Origin: an uncultured Butyricicoccus sp.
GTDB lineage: Bacteria > Bacillota > Clostridia > Oscillospirales > Butyricicoccaceae
Direction of reading: 5' to 3'
Length of the DNA: 32,277 nt
Assembly: GCA_904420185.1 (NCBI GenBank)
Contig: CAJFUJ010000020.1
Span: forward strand, 1 to 32,277
The position numbers were made by a program, and so were the translations under genes. Under the pieces are notes generated by a model. It was not told the DNA's origin, ran no database searches, and saw nothing but the letters and a program-made list of their open reading frames with translations. How positions within the stretch are numbered: position 1 is the stretch's first letter; the number at the start of each line of letters is the position of its first letter. Positions 20,769 through 29,269 of this stretch are shown one piece after another.

Positions 20769-22328
20769 TTATTTGTGGCCTTCGCGCACTTCTTCAAACT
20801 CTGCCTGAATCTCCTCAGACGGCGGCGCAGTGGCCAGTGAAACCACCACGATGCACAGGCAAGAAAACAGGAACGCAGGCAGCAGCTCATAGATATCCCA
20901 AATACCACCCAGCTTGCTGATCACCAGGTTCCAGAAGAATACCATACATCCGCCACCGACCATGCCAGCGATGGCGCCGGCGCGGTTGATCCGCTTCCAA
21001 AACAGGCTAAACAACATCAGCGGTCCAAACGTCGCGCCAAAGCCCGCCCAGGCAAAGCTGACAATGGTGAAAATGACGCTGTTTTCGTCCAGCGCAATCA
21101 CAATGGCGACCAGCGTGATCACCAGCAGCGCCACGCGGGAAATAATCAGCACTTGTTTGTCGGTCGATTCCCTGCGCATCAGGCCCTGATAGATATTTTT
21201 CGCAAACGCCGAGGCTGCAATCAGCAGGTAAGAGTCCGACGAGCTGATGGTTGCCGCCAGAATTCCGGCCATAACCAGGCCGGCCAGCAGCGGCGGCAGC
21301 AGGTTGGTGGACAGGACGATGAACACATTTTCCGCCTCCGACGCTGTTGTCAGCGCTGTCGGGTAGAGCGAACGGCCCACAATGCCGATGAACACCGCCA
21401 CAACCAGCGAAATGAGCACCCACACGGTCGCAATCCGGCGCGAGGCCGCCAGCTCATGCTCGCTGCGGATGGCCATAAAGCGCAACAGCACCTGCGGCAT
21501 TCCAAAATAGCCCAGGCCCCAGGCCATCATAGAGACAATATTCAGCAGGCCATATACGCCAGCTTCGCCAAACTGCGGCACTCCATTGACTACCTGCTGT
21601 ACACCTGCGGCGTCGGTTACTGGCGTTGCCACGCCAAAGAATTCCAAAAAGCCCGGGATGCTCTGCGCGTTGTCCAAAACAGCACCCAAGCCGCCAGCTG
21701 CCAGTGTGCCGGTCACAACAATAATCACAAGTGCTGTAATCATCACGATTGCCTGCATAAAGTCGGACGCGCTCTCGGCCAAAAAGCCGCCGACAATTGT
21801 ATAGATCAATACAAACACCGCGCCGATGATCATCATCGGGATATAGTCCAGCCCGAACAGGGTGGAAAAGAGCTTGCCACAGGTGACCAAACAGCTTGCC
21901 GCATACACCGTGAAAAAGATCAGGATGAACAGCGCAGCGATGGTCATAATGACCCGGCTTTTCTCATGGAACCGGTTGGAGAAGAACTCGGGCAAGGTAA
22001 TGGCATTGCCCGCCTTTTCACTGTAACGGCGCAGCCGCCGCGAGGTGATCAGCCAGTTGATATATGTACCCACTGCCAGTCCAATTGCCGTCCAAGAAGC
22101 GTCTGCTATCCCGCACCAGTAGGCCAAACCAGGCAAGCCCATGAGCAGCCAACCGGACATATCTGAGGCTTCGGCGCTCATCGCCGTGACCCACGGACCA
22201 AGCGAGCGCCCGCCCAGGAAATAAGCCTCTGAGCTGCGGTTGGCCCGCCGGGCAAAGGCCAAGCCGATCACAATGACTGCCAACATATAGGCAACCATGG
22301 TGATCATAATTTGAAATGTGTCTCCCAT
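20769..22328 (-). CDS. putP: Sodium/proline symporter (SSS family)
   Basis: Inner-membrane Na+-coupled proline importer of the LeuT-like fold. The 519 residues contain about thirteen hydrophobic segments. PutP-typical features include YFLGGRSLGPWVTAMSAEASDMSGW near the N-terminus, FGMPQVLLRFMAIR, and the ISSSDSYLLIAASAFAKN segment, whose serines correspond to the Na+ site region. The frame runs upstream to 22406, but the ATG at 22328 gives MGDTFQIMITMVAYML, the natural first membrane segment, after a GGGGGTAG ribosome site. The gene is monocistronic, with its own promoter and terminator. Proline import fits an amino-acid (Stickland-like) fermenter. Pantothenate or other SSS substrates are less likely given the close PutP resemblance. 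Confidence 0.93.
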   Translation of the reverse strand: MGDTFQIMITMVAYMLAVIVIGLAFARRANRSSEAYFLGGRSLGPWVTAMSAEASDMSGWLLMGLPGLAYWCGIADASWTAIGLAVGTYINWLITSRRLRRYSEKAGNAITLPEFFSNRFHEKSRVIMTIAALFILIFFTVYAASCLVTCGKLFSTLFGLDYIPMMIIGAVFVLIYTIVGGFLAESASDFMQAIVMITALVIIVVTGTLAAGGLGAVLDNAQSIPGFLEFFGVATPVTDAAGVQQVVNGVPQFGEAGVYGLLNIVSMMAWGLGYFGMPQVLLRFMAIRSEHELAASRRIATVWVLISLVVAVFIGIVGRSLYPTALTTASEAENVFIVLSTNLLPPLLAGLVMAGILAATISSSDSYLLIAASAFAKNIYQGLMRRESTDKQVLIISRVALLVITLVAIVIALDENSVIFTIVSFAWAGFGATFGPLMLFSLFWKRINRAGAIAGMVGGGCMVFFWNLVISKLGGIWDIYELLPAFLFSCLCIVVVSLATAPPSEEIQAEFEEVREGHK

Positions 22329-22377
22329 AAAATCAACTACCCCCAATATCTTGTTTTCTCGTTGACAACACCTAAAC

Positions 22378-22406
22378 ATTATACTGGAGCTGTCCGGATA
22401 AAGCAA
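22378..22406 (-). promoter_or_regulatory. Promoter of putP
   Basis: On the minus strand TTGCTT (22401-22406), 17 bases, then consensus TATAAT (22378-22383). The predicted start lies about 40 bases before the putP ATG. Confidence 0.75.
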
Positions 22407-22520
22407 GCAAAAACGCCTTGATCCGGCCGCAGAAAATCGTACAAACGCCTCTTTCCCACCTTATGGCAGGGTAAAATTTTTTCTGTACCCCAGACCTTCT
22501 GATCGTTTTTACAAGTTTTA

Positions 22521-22535
22521 ACCCGATCATCGGGT
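22521..22535. promoter_or_regulatory. Perfect palindrome (operator-like) upstream of the sRNA promoter
   Basis: ACCCGAT-C-ATCGGGT is a perfect 7+1+7 palindrome flanked by TTTTA and AAATT. It ends 8 bases before the -35 box of the promoter at 22544, a usual place for a regulator site. The binding protein is unknown. Confidence 0.5.
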
Positions 22536-22543
22536 AAATTTTC

Positions 22544-22572
22544 TTGCCTTTTCACCAAATGTAGGGTATAAT
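22544..22572 (+). promoter_or_regulatory. Promoter of the structured RNA / agcS unit
   Basis: TTGCCT (22544-22549), a 17-base spacer and TATAAT (22567-22572) predict transcription from about 22579. Confidence 0.75.
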
Positions 22573-22578
22573 AATTTC

Positions 22579-22723
22579 ATCGCAGCTTTTCAGCGCAATG
22601 GTGCGTTAAATTGCTGTGGCTCCCAAATGTTGTTCGACGTGCCCGCTCGTAGTGGGCTATCGGCTTAGGTCGGTTTGATATGTAGAAAAAGGGGGCGAAG
22701 CGCCTGTCTTCGCCCCCTTTTTT
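22579..22723 (+). ncRNA. Candidate structured small RNA or leader attenuator
   Basis: About 145 bases bounded by a good promoter and a very strong terminator, with no coding frame. CGCAGC (22581-22586) can pair with GCTGTG (22613-22618) around an inner CGCA/TGCG hairpin. A second domain pairs CAAA with TTTG, CGAC with GTCG, and GCCCGCT with AGTGGGC (22641-22657) at its tip. The sequence does not show signatures of the glycine, lysine, SAM, T-box, preQ1, yybP, guanidine or c-di-GMP classes that I could check, and its 145-base length and two-domain shape do not suit 6S RNA. It may be an independent sRNA or an attenuating leader of the carrier gene that starts 38 bases after the terminator. Confidence 0.5.
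22686..22723 (+). terminator. Strong intrinsic terminator upstream of agcS
   Basis: GGGGGCGAAG and CTTCGCCCCC form a perfect 10-bp stem with a 7-base loop, extended by A5/T6. It lies between promoter 22544 and the agcS start, so most transcripts should end here unless read-through is regulated. Confidence 0.93.
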
Positions 22724-22760
22724 GTATATGATTCTTAAACAGAGGGGAAGGAAAACTTGC

Positions 22761-24146
22761 ATGGAAACCTTTTCGCAAATTATGACCGCCATTGACAACT
22801 GGATTTGGGGTCTGCCGATGATCGTCATGCTGATGGGAACCCATCTATTCATGACCTTCCGCACGGGCTTCATCCAACGGAAAACCTTCACCGGCATCCG
22901 CCTGTCGGTGACCAAGGACCCCGATTCACCGGGCGACGTCAGCCAGTTCCAGGCGCTGACTACCGCGCTCGCCTCCACCATCGGCACTGGCAACATCGTC
23001 GGCGTAGGTACGGCAGTGTTCTTAGGCGGCCCCGGCGCTGTGCTCTGGTGCTGGTTAACCGGCGTATTTGGTATCGCCACCAAGTATGCGGAAAGCCTGA
23101 TTGCGGTTAAATACCGGGTACAGACCAAGGATGGCCGTATGCAGGGCGGCGCCATGTATGCGCTGGAGCGCGGCTTGCACATGAAATGGCTGGGCGTGCT
23201 GTTCGCCTTACTGGCTATGCTGGCCTCGTTTGGCATTGGCTGCGGTACCCAGATCAACGCCATCTCGGAAATCATTCGCGGCAACAGCCCGATTGACATC
23301 CCGCCGCTTCTCATCGGCATTGTGTTTGCCGTCATTACCGCCATTGTTATCATCGGTGGCATCAAATCCATTGCCAACGTCTGCGAAAAACTGGTGCCGT
23401 TCATGGCGGTTTTCTATGTGGGCGGCTGCATTGTCATCCTGTGCATCAACTGGGACTTCATCCTGCCAGCCCTCCAGGCCATTGTGACGCTGGCCTTCAC
23501 GCCTGGCTCGGTAGCGGGCGGCTTGGTCGGCGGCGGCATCCGTCTGGCCATGCAATACGGCGTTGCACGCGGCCTGTTCTCCAATGAATCGGGTATGGGT
23601 TCGGCTCCGCTGGTTGCCAGCGCAGCACAAACCCGCAATCCTGTACGCCAGGCGCTGGTTTCGGCCACAGGAACCTTTTGGGACACCGTTGTCGTATGCC
23701 TGATGACCGGTCTGGTTCTGGTCACCACCATCATGAAAAACCCCAACATCAATATGAACATGTTCGAGGACGGCAGCCAAATGACCACGGCCGCCTTTGG
23801 CCAGATTCCGGTGCTCGGCCCGGTCATCCTTGTGATCGGCATCATCACCTTCGCCTATTCAACCATCCTTGGTTGGTCGTACTATGGCGAACGTTGCTGC
23901 GAATACCTCTTCGGCAAAAAGGGCATGTTGCCTTATAAGATTTTGTTCATCGCGGTCATCGTGGTTGGTCCTGTACTTTCTCTGGATCTGGTGTGGACCA
24001 TCGCCAACATTCTCAATGCGCTCATGGCAGTCCCCAACTTGATTGCAGTCCTGCTGCTTTCCGGTGTGATCGCCCGGGAAACCAAACACTATCTCAATAA
24101 CCTAGACGAAAAAGACACGACCGAAATTCCGGTAGTGGACAAATAA
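22761..24146 (+). CDS. agcS: Sodium:alanine/glycine symporter (AgcS/AlsT family)
   Basis: Polytopic membrane carrier that imports alanine or glycine with Na+. The 461 residues contain about eleven membrane segments. The family signature is clear: TTALASTIGTGNIVGVGTAV near residues 68-87, GIATKYAESLIAVKYR, the GGGIRLAMQYGVARGLFSNE stretch followed by SGMGSAP, and FAYSTILGWSYYGERC. GGGGAAGGA (22744-22752) precedes ATG 22761. An in-frame TTG upstream lies within the preceding terminator and is rejected. The only good promoter nearby is on the far side of that terminator, so expression may depend on read-through or on an unseen promoter. The choice of alanine or glycine cannot be made from sequence. 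Confidence 0.94.
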   Translation: METFSQIMTAIDNWIWGLPMIVMLMGTHLFMTFRTGFIQRKTFTGIRLSVTKDPDSPGDVSQFQALTTALASTIGTGNIVGVGTAVFLGGPGAVLWCWLTGVFGIATKYAESLIAVKYRVQTKDGRMQGGAMYALERGLHMKWLGVLFALLAMLASFGIGCGTQINAISEIIRGNSPIDIPPLLIGIVFAVITAIVIIGGIKSIANVCEKLVPFMAVFYVGGCIVILCINWDFILPALQAIVTLAFTPGSVAGGLVGGGIRLAMQYGVARGLFSNESGMGSAPLVASAAQTRNPVRQALVSATGTFWDTVVVCLMTGLVLVTTIMKNPNINMNMFEDGSQMTTAAFGQIPVLGPVILVIGIITFAYSTILGWSYYGERCCEYLFGKKGMLPYKILFIAVIVVGPVLSLDLVWTIANILNALMAVPNLIAVLLLSGVIARETKHYLNNLDEKDTTEIPVVDK

Positions 24147-24149
24147 TGC

Positions 24150-24187
24150 AAAAAGACGGTTTCGCTCCCCAAGCGCAACCGTCTTTT
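24150..24187. terminator. Terminator after agcS
   Basis: AAAAGACGGTT (24151-24161) pairs with AACCGTCTTTT (24177-24187), extended inward by CGC/GCG. It directly follows the agcS stop and ends in TTTT. Confidence 0.85.
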
Positions 24188-24268
24188 GATTTCTCCCTGC
24201 TTATTTCTACTATCAAACAGTGGGTTTTTTAATCTGTACTTTTTGATGCTTATTTGGGGATTGCCCTT

Positions 24269-24308
24269 AAAAAAGCCCACCCAAGGGGCTTGTCCCTTGG
24301 GTGGGCTT
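24269..24308 (-). terminator. Terminator of gdhA
   Basis: A perfect 15-bp stem (AAGCCCACCCAAGGG with its complement) has a 6-base loop. On the minus strand it is followed by T6, about 70 bases after the gdhA stop. Confidence 0.92.
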
Positions 24309-24377
24309 ACGTTCGCCTGACATATTTCCAAGTAGCCGGGCCGGTTTAAAATTCAGGTTATTTCTGCGTTTTCTTTT

Positions 24378-25831
<1,454 letters not shown>

Positions 25832-26002
25832 GCATACATGCATATAAATTCATATTTTTTTTGCACAGGCATCCGCACAGAGCAAGTTTTTGCACATGAT
25901 TTTCAAATATATGTTTGATCTTACTTTTAAAAAAGTGAGGAATGCATAAAAAAATGCAGGCTACAAGCGCACATTCTCGGAAAATTGCGCAGTTGGAAGC
26001 GA

Positions 26003-26755
26003 TTAGTAAGTAAACAACTGGGTCCAGTAGGCGACGCCGTTTTTGACTGTATATCCAACACCGATTTTTGTATATTTATTACTCAGGATATTTGCGCGGT
26101 GGCCAGAGGAATTCATCCACGCTTGCACAACCGCCTGTGGCGTCGATTGTCCATATGCAATATTTTCCCCTGCGCCGCGGTAGGAGGCGCCTGCTTCCGA
26201 AAGTGCAGTAAAGCACGAACGGCCATCCGGCCGGGTATGCGAGAAGGAGCGGTAAAGCTCACTGGCGCGGGTTTGTGCGGCGGCGGTTACTTTGCTATCC
26301 ACCGTAAGCGCAGAAAGACCATATTTGGCGCGTTGAGCGTTCACAAGCGAAACCACTTGGGCCGCATAGGATGACTGAGAAGCCGAGCCGTTGCTCGAGC
26401 CCGAGCCGTTGTTCGAACCCGAGCCGCTGTTTGAGTCCGAGCCGTTGTTCGAGCCCGAGCCGCTGTTCGAACCCGAGCCGCTGTTCGAACCCGAGCCGCT
26501 GTTCGAGTCCGAGCCGTTGTTCGAGCCCGAGCTGCCCATCGAACCATTCTCCTGGCCGGCTCCCGGTTTTTGCGCGCTGTCTCCAGTCCAAATGTCGAAT
26601 TTTTCAAATAGATATTGCAGGATCTGATCTTTATCCATTCCCTGCACAATCCCATAGCGCGGTCCGGCGGCCGAAGCCGCGTTTTGCTGTACTGCACCGG
26701 CCGTCATCCCCATTGCAAGAACAGCCGCCATTGAGATGCTTACCAAACGTTTCAT
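26003..26755 (-). CDS. Secreted CAP/SCP-domain protein (YkwD-like) with a Ser/Gly/Asn repeat linker
   Basis: A 250-residue exported protein. Residues 1-29 form a signal peptide ([20 protein letters not shown], then a cleavage region near ASAA). A short segment follows, then 48 residues of hexapeptides rich in Gly, Ser, Asn and Asp (about 76-123). The C-terminal CAP domain (about 130-250) contains [19 protein letters not shown], the first histidine in [20 protein letters not shown], and the second in [21 protein letters not shown]. Both cavity histidines and the Glu of GENI are present. AAAGGAG precedes the ATG. Bacterial CAP proteins of this type are envelope or spore-coat-associated and their activity is mostly unknown. 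There is no sortase motif or anchor, so it is probably released. Confidence 0.93.
   Translation of the reverse strand: MKRLVSISMAAVLAMGMTAGAVQQNAASAAGPRYGIVQGMDKDQILQYLFEKFDIWTGDSAQKPGAGQENGSMGSSGSNNGSDSNSGSGSNSGSGSNSGSGSNNGSDSNSGSGSNNGSGSSNGSASQSSYAAQVVSLVNAQRAKYGLSALTVDSKVTAAAQTRASELYRSFSHTRPDGRSCFTALSEAGASYRGAGENIAYGQSTPQAVVQAWMNSSGHRANILSNKYTKIGVGYTVKNGVAYWTQLFTY
26385..26528. repeat. Eight tandem 18-bp coding repeats
   Basis: Eight exact-length units, all beginning GAGCCG[T/C]TG on the plus strand and ending in variants of TTCGA[G/A][C/T]CC, encode hexapeptides such as GSNSGS and DSNSGS in the CAP-protein linker. Near-identical neighbouring units indicate recent slippage or recombination. 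Confidence 0.9.
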
Positions 26756-26777
26756 TCATTTCACACTCCTTTGAGAA

Positions 26778-26806
26778 TTTACCCGGGCTTTGCCACACCG
26801 GGTAAA
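26778..26806. promoter_or_regulatory. Inverted repeat at the CAP gene transcription start
   Basis: TTTACCCGG and CCGGGTAAA form a perfect 9-bp inverted repeat with an 11-base spacer, at the expected +1 to +25 of the CAP transcript. It could be an operator or an mRNA-stabilising 5' hairpin. The CGGGTAAA half also occurs in the palindrome at 22521. Confidence 0.55.
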
Positions 26807-26809
26807 GAC

Positions 26810-26839
26810 AGTATATCGATTTTGTTCCCCTTTTCTCAA
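26810..26839 (-). promoter_or_regulatory. Promoter of the CAP-domain gene
   Basis: On the minus strand TTGAGA (26834-26839), 18 bases, then TATACT (26810-26815). Confidence 0.6.
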
Positions 26840-26986
26840 TGGTATTTACTATAACTTCAGGATGAATTTATTAGAAAGTACTCGTTTTTTTCAAAAACAA
26901 CCTGAATTACCATAAATTTGCGCGTGTGTTTCCCTCATATACGGCGCAATTATCCCCTTTTTTTCGCAGAAACGCAGGGTATGGCT

Positions 26987-27014
26987 TTGCAAGTCAGCCA
27001 GTTCGTGATATGAT
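26987..27014 (+). promoter_or_regulatory. Promoter of the thioesterase-mutY-glycosylase operon
   Basis: TTGCAA (26987-26992), 16 bases, then TATGAT (27009-27014), ending about 40 bases before the first start codon. Confidence 0.55.
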
Positions 27015-27054
27015 TATGACTACCGACAAACAGTGCATGAAAGAGGAGAAAACA

Positions 27055-27474
27055 ATGGGAGATATTTTGCAGCGACTGAAATACCGCCATGAACGGGAAA
27101 ATCTGTATCACCAAATGCATGACCTAAAAATCGTGTCCTTATCCGACGGATATGCCGAAGTATTCCTGCCCGCCCGGCCCGAGGTGCTCAACCCGCTTGG
27201 AAATTTCCATGGTGGTGCAATCTACACCCTGTGCGATGTGGCAGCTGGCACAGCGGCAGCTTCACGCGGCCGGGTCGGGGTCACGCTATCCAGCTCGATG
27301 AGTTACATGCGCCCCGGCCACAACAGCGAGGGCCTACTTGCTAAAACGACCGAAATGAAATATGGCCGTACAACCGCAGTATATAGTGTGGATGTATACC
27401 AAGGGGATCGTCTCATTGCAAACGGGCAATTTACCATGTTTTTTACCGGTGAAGTACTGGGAGAAACCACATGA
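27055..27474 (+). CDS. Hotdog-fold acyl-CoA thioesterase (PaaI-like)
   Basis: A 139-residue single hotdog domain, expected to hydrolyse an acyl- or aryl-CoA thioester. The core motif NPLGNFHGGAIYTLCDVAAGTAA (about 45-67) has the family HGG turn and the Asp of the catalytic helix. A GVTLSSSMSYMRP strand and a GRTTAVYSVDVY strand follow. The longer frame from 26926 begins inside the promoter. AGAGGAG (27042-27048) 6 bases before ATG 27055 decides the start, giving MGDILQRLKYR. It shares ATGA with mutY, so the two are translationally coupled. The link to DNA repair is probably only transcriptional. The substrate is unknown. Confidence 0.9.
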   Translation: MGDILQRLKYRHERENLYHQMHDLKIVSLSDGYAEVFLPARPEVLNPLGNFHGGAIYTLCDVAAGTAAASRGRVGVTLSSSMSYMRPGHNSEGLLAKTTEMKYGRTTAVYSVDVYQGDRLIANGQFTMFFTGEVLGETT

Positions 27475-28517
27475 ACCAGGCACTCTGTGCGCCACTGCTC
27501 ACCTGGTTTCAACAAAATCAACGGGATCTGCCCTGGCGGCGTGACCGGGATGCCTACCATGTGTGGCTGAGTGAAATCATGCTGCAACAAACCCGCGTGC
27601 AGGCTGTGATCCCCTATTATGAACGCTTTCTGAACATCTGTCCTACCGTACGCGACCTTGCAGCCCTGGATGAGGACCGCTTGCTCAAGCTGTGGGAAGG
27701 GCTTGGCTATTACAGCCGGGCGCGCAACCTACACCGCACCGCCCGCATCATTTGCCAAGAATACGGTGGTACCTTTCCTGCCGACTATACCGCACTGCGC
27801 GCCTTACCTGGGGTGGGCGACTACACCGCAGGAGCCATCGGGTCCATCGCCTTTGACTTACCTGTGCCTGCTGTAGATGGCAACGTATTGCGGGTGGTGT
27901 CCCGGCTGACCGCCGACAACCGCCCGATAGACGAACCAAAGGTCAAGCGTGCGCTCACCGAAACTGTGCGGGACCTGTTGCCTGTAAGCCACAGCGGCGA
28001 CTTCAACCAAGCCCTCATGGAGCTTGGAGCGACCATCTGCCCGCCAAGCGGTACACCGCGCTGCGGCGTGTGCCCGGTGGCCAATTTGTGTGAAGGTTAT
28101 ACCCAAGGTATCGCGGCCACCCTACCCATGAAAAAAGCCAAAAAGTCCCGCCGAATTGAGGCACGAACCGTACTTCTTTTGCGCGCTGCCGGTAAAATCG
28201 GCTTGCGCCGCCGCCCCAAGCAGGGCCTACTCGCCGGGCTGTGGGAACTGCCCGCCTATGAAGGAACGCTCTCCCCTGACGCGGTGCGGCAGCGGCTGGC
28301 AGACGACGGTTTTTCGGTGGCAGAGCTACTGTCCCTACGTCCGGCCAAGCACATCTTTACCCACGTCGAATGGCATATGACCGGCTACGAGGCGACGCTC
28401 ACCGCCCTAGGTAACGCACTCACCTGGGTCACACCGGAACAATTGCGCGGTGCATATGCCCTACCTTCTGCTTTCCGGCCATTTTTGCGCGAATGGGAGG
28501 ATGAAAATGGAATATGA
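27471..28517 (+). CDS. mutY: A/G-specific adenine DNA glycosylase
   Basis: Removes adenine mispaired with 8-oxoguanine. The 348 residues show the glycosylase core with LPWRRDRDAYHVWLSEIMLQQT (Glu in the catalytic helix), the helix-hairpin-helix LRALPGVGDYTAGAI, the catalytic Asp in AVDGNVLRV, the [4Fe-4S] loop C-x7-C-x2-C-x5-C (CPPSGTPRCGVCPVANLC), and a C-terminal Nudix-like 8-oxoG recognition domain (about 225-345). The first cysteine spacing is seven rather than the six of E. coli MutY, a variant I believe is usual in Clostridia. It begins within the stop of the thioesterase gene and overlaps the next glycosylase gene by 11 bases, so three genes form one compact operon. Confidence 0.96.
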   Translation: MNQALCAPLLTWFQQNQRDLPWRRDRDAYHVWLSEIMLQQTRVQAVIPYYERFLNICPTVRDLAALDEDRLLKLWEGLGYYSRARNLHRTARIICQEYGGTFPADYTALRALPGVGDYTAGAIGSIAFDLPVPAVDGNVLRVVSRLTADNRPIDEPKVKRALTETVRDLLPVSHSGDFNQALMELGATICPPSGTPRCGVCPVANLCEGYTQGIAATLPMKKAKKSRRIEARTVLLLRAAGKIGLRRRPKQGLLAGLWELPAYEGTLSPDAVRQRLADDGFSVAELLSLRPAKHIFTHVEWHMTGYEATLTALGNALTWVTPEQLRGAYALPSAFRPFLREWEDENGI

Positions 28518-28998
28518 GTGGGTAACCCATCCCTTTGGTCCGCTTTACGATCAAAATTCCCGCACGCTGCTGCTGGGCTCTATCCCCAGCCCCAAATCGC
28601 GGGAAATCGGTTTCTATTATGGGCATCCGCAAAACCGGTTTTGGCCGGTCCTAGCCGCGGTATTTGGCGAGCCGCCCCCGCAGACCATTGCGCAAAAGCG
28701 CGCACTGGCACTGCGGCATGGGGTCGCGCTGTGGGATACCTTAGCCTGCTGCGAAATCCGCGGGGCTTCCGACGCCGCCATTCGCAACCCTGTGGCAAAC
28801 GATATCGCATCCTTTTTAAAAGAGACACAAATCCAATCTATTTTTTGCACAGGTGCAGTCTCTTTCCGGTGGTATGAAAAGCTCTGCCGTCCCAAAACCG
28901 GCCTTGCTGCGGTCAAGCTGCCCTCCACAAGTGCGGCCAATGCGGCCTGGTCGTTTGAACGGCTGGTCAGCGCATATGCGCAGATTCGGACCAGTTGA
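28507..28998 (+). CDS. DNA-deoxyinosine (hypoxanthine-DNA) glycosylase, uracil-DNA glycosylase superfamily
   Basis: A 163-residue enzyme predicted to excise hypoxanthine formed by adenine deamination. The opening motif GSIPSPKSREIGFYYGHPQNRFW (about 22-44), with its catalytic-type SIPS and the NRFW segment, is characteristic of this TDG/Mug-related subfamily. ALRHGVALWDTLACCEIRGASDAAI and the late LPSTSAANA motif, with the serines of the DNA-intercalation loop, also fit. The open frame starts earlier, but GGGAGG (28495-28500) is best spaced for ATG 28507. It overlaps the end of mutY, so it is co-translated with another base-excision enzyme. A small-molecule specificity other than deoxyinosine (for example uracil) cannot be excluded. 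Confidence 0.9.
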   Translation: MEYEWVTHPFGPLYDQNSRTLLLGSIPSPKSREIGFYYGHPQNRFWPVLAAVFGEPPPQTIAQKRALALRHGVALWDTLACCEIRGASDAAIRNPVANDIASFLKETQIQSIFCTGAVSFRWYEKLCRPKTGLAAVKLPSTSAANAAWSFERLVSAYAQIRTS

Positions 28999-29040
28999 CG
29001 CGCTAACCCGCTTGGCGTCCAATCCGCCTATTTGTTTCGG

Positions 29041-29070
29041 TTGACTAACTGCCCAGGCATGGGGTATGAT
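29041..29070 (+). promoter_or_regulatory. Promoter of the mntP riboswitch transcript
   Basis: TTGACT (29041-29046), an 18-base spacer and TATGAT (29065-29070). Transcription should begin near 29077, immediately before the riboswitch P1 stem. Confidence 0.75.
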
Positions 29071-29080
29071 GGTGCTACTC

Positions 29081-29171
29081 ATACGGGAGTAGTGTGCGCA
29101 AAAGCTGCGTGATCCGTCAACATACTGGTTTGGCGAAAGCCGCCTGGCGGGTCTTAATGGACGAGACGTAT
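29081..29171 (+). promoter_or_regulatory. yybP-ykoY manganese riboswitch
   Basis: The conserved core is easily recognised: P1 ATACG (29081-29085) pairs with CGTAT (29167-29171). GGGAGTAG opens the first junction, CGTCAACATACTGG carries the loop that binds Mn2+, and the GCCTGGCGG...GACGAGAC strand closes the aptamer. Members of this class upregulate Mn2+ exporters when Mn2+ is bound. The downstream gene is mntP, which fits exactly. Confidence 0.95.
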
Positions 29172-29202
29172 GTATGGCAACGCTGTACATATGTCTTTTT
29201 TT
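29165..29202 (+). terminator. Riboswitch-controlled terminator
   Basis: GACGTATGTA (29165-29174) pairs with TACATATGTC (29186-29195, one G-U) and is followed by T7. Its left arm includes the 3' strand of riboswitch P1, so aptamer folding and terminator formation are mutually exclusive: Mn2+ should turn mntP on. Confidence 0.88.
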
Positions 29203-29269
29203 ATTGTCTGGATGCATAAGGTACACCGGCGGCTTTTGCGCGAGAATATGCAAACGGAGGAAGAACAGT

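Noticed and set aside
21153-22166. 337-codon plus-strand frame opposite putP
   Set aside because: It is very rich in His, Gln, Arg and Asn, as expected from antisense of membrane-protein codons, and putP is certain.
22579-22723. Glycine riboswitch or T-box upstream of the amino acid carrier
   Set aside because: The conserved glycine-aptamer core and the T-box AGGGTGG-type sequence were looked for and not found.
22579-22723. 6S RNA
   Set aside because: The region folds into two local domains and not one long rod with a central bubble, and at about 145 bases it is short for 6S.
26385-26528. Possible CRISPR array
   Set aside because: The 18-base units are directly contiguous with no unique spacers and encode an in-frame hexapeptide linker.
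26960-26991. Sigma-54-like GG-N10-TTGCA upstream of the thioesterase gene
   Set aside because: The -24 half is poor apart from GG, and the TTGCA is better explained as the -35 box of a TTGCAA-N16-TATGAT promoter.
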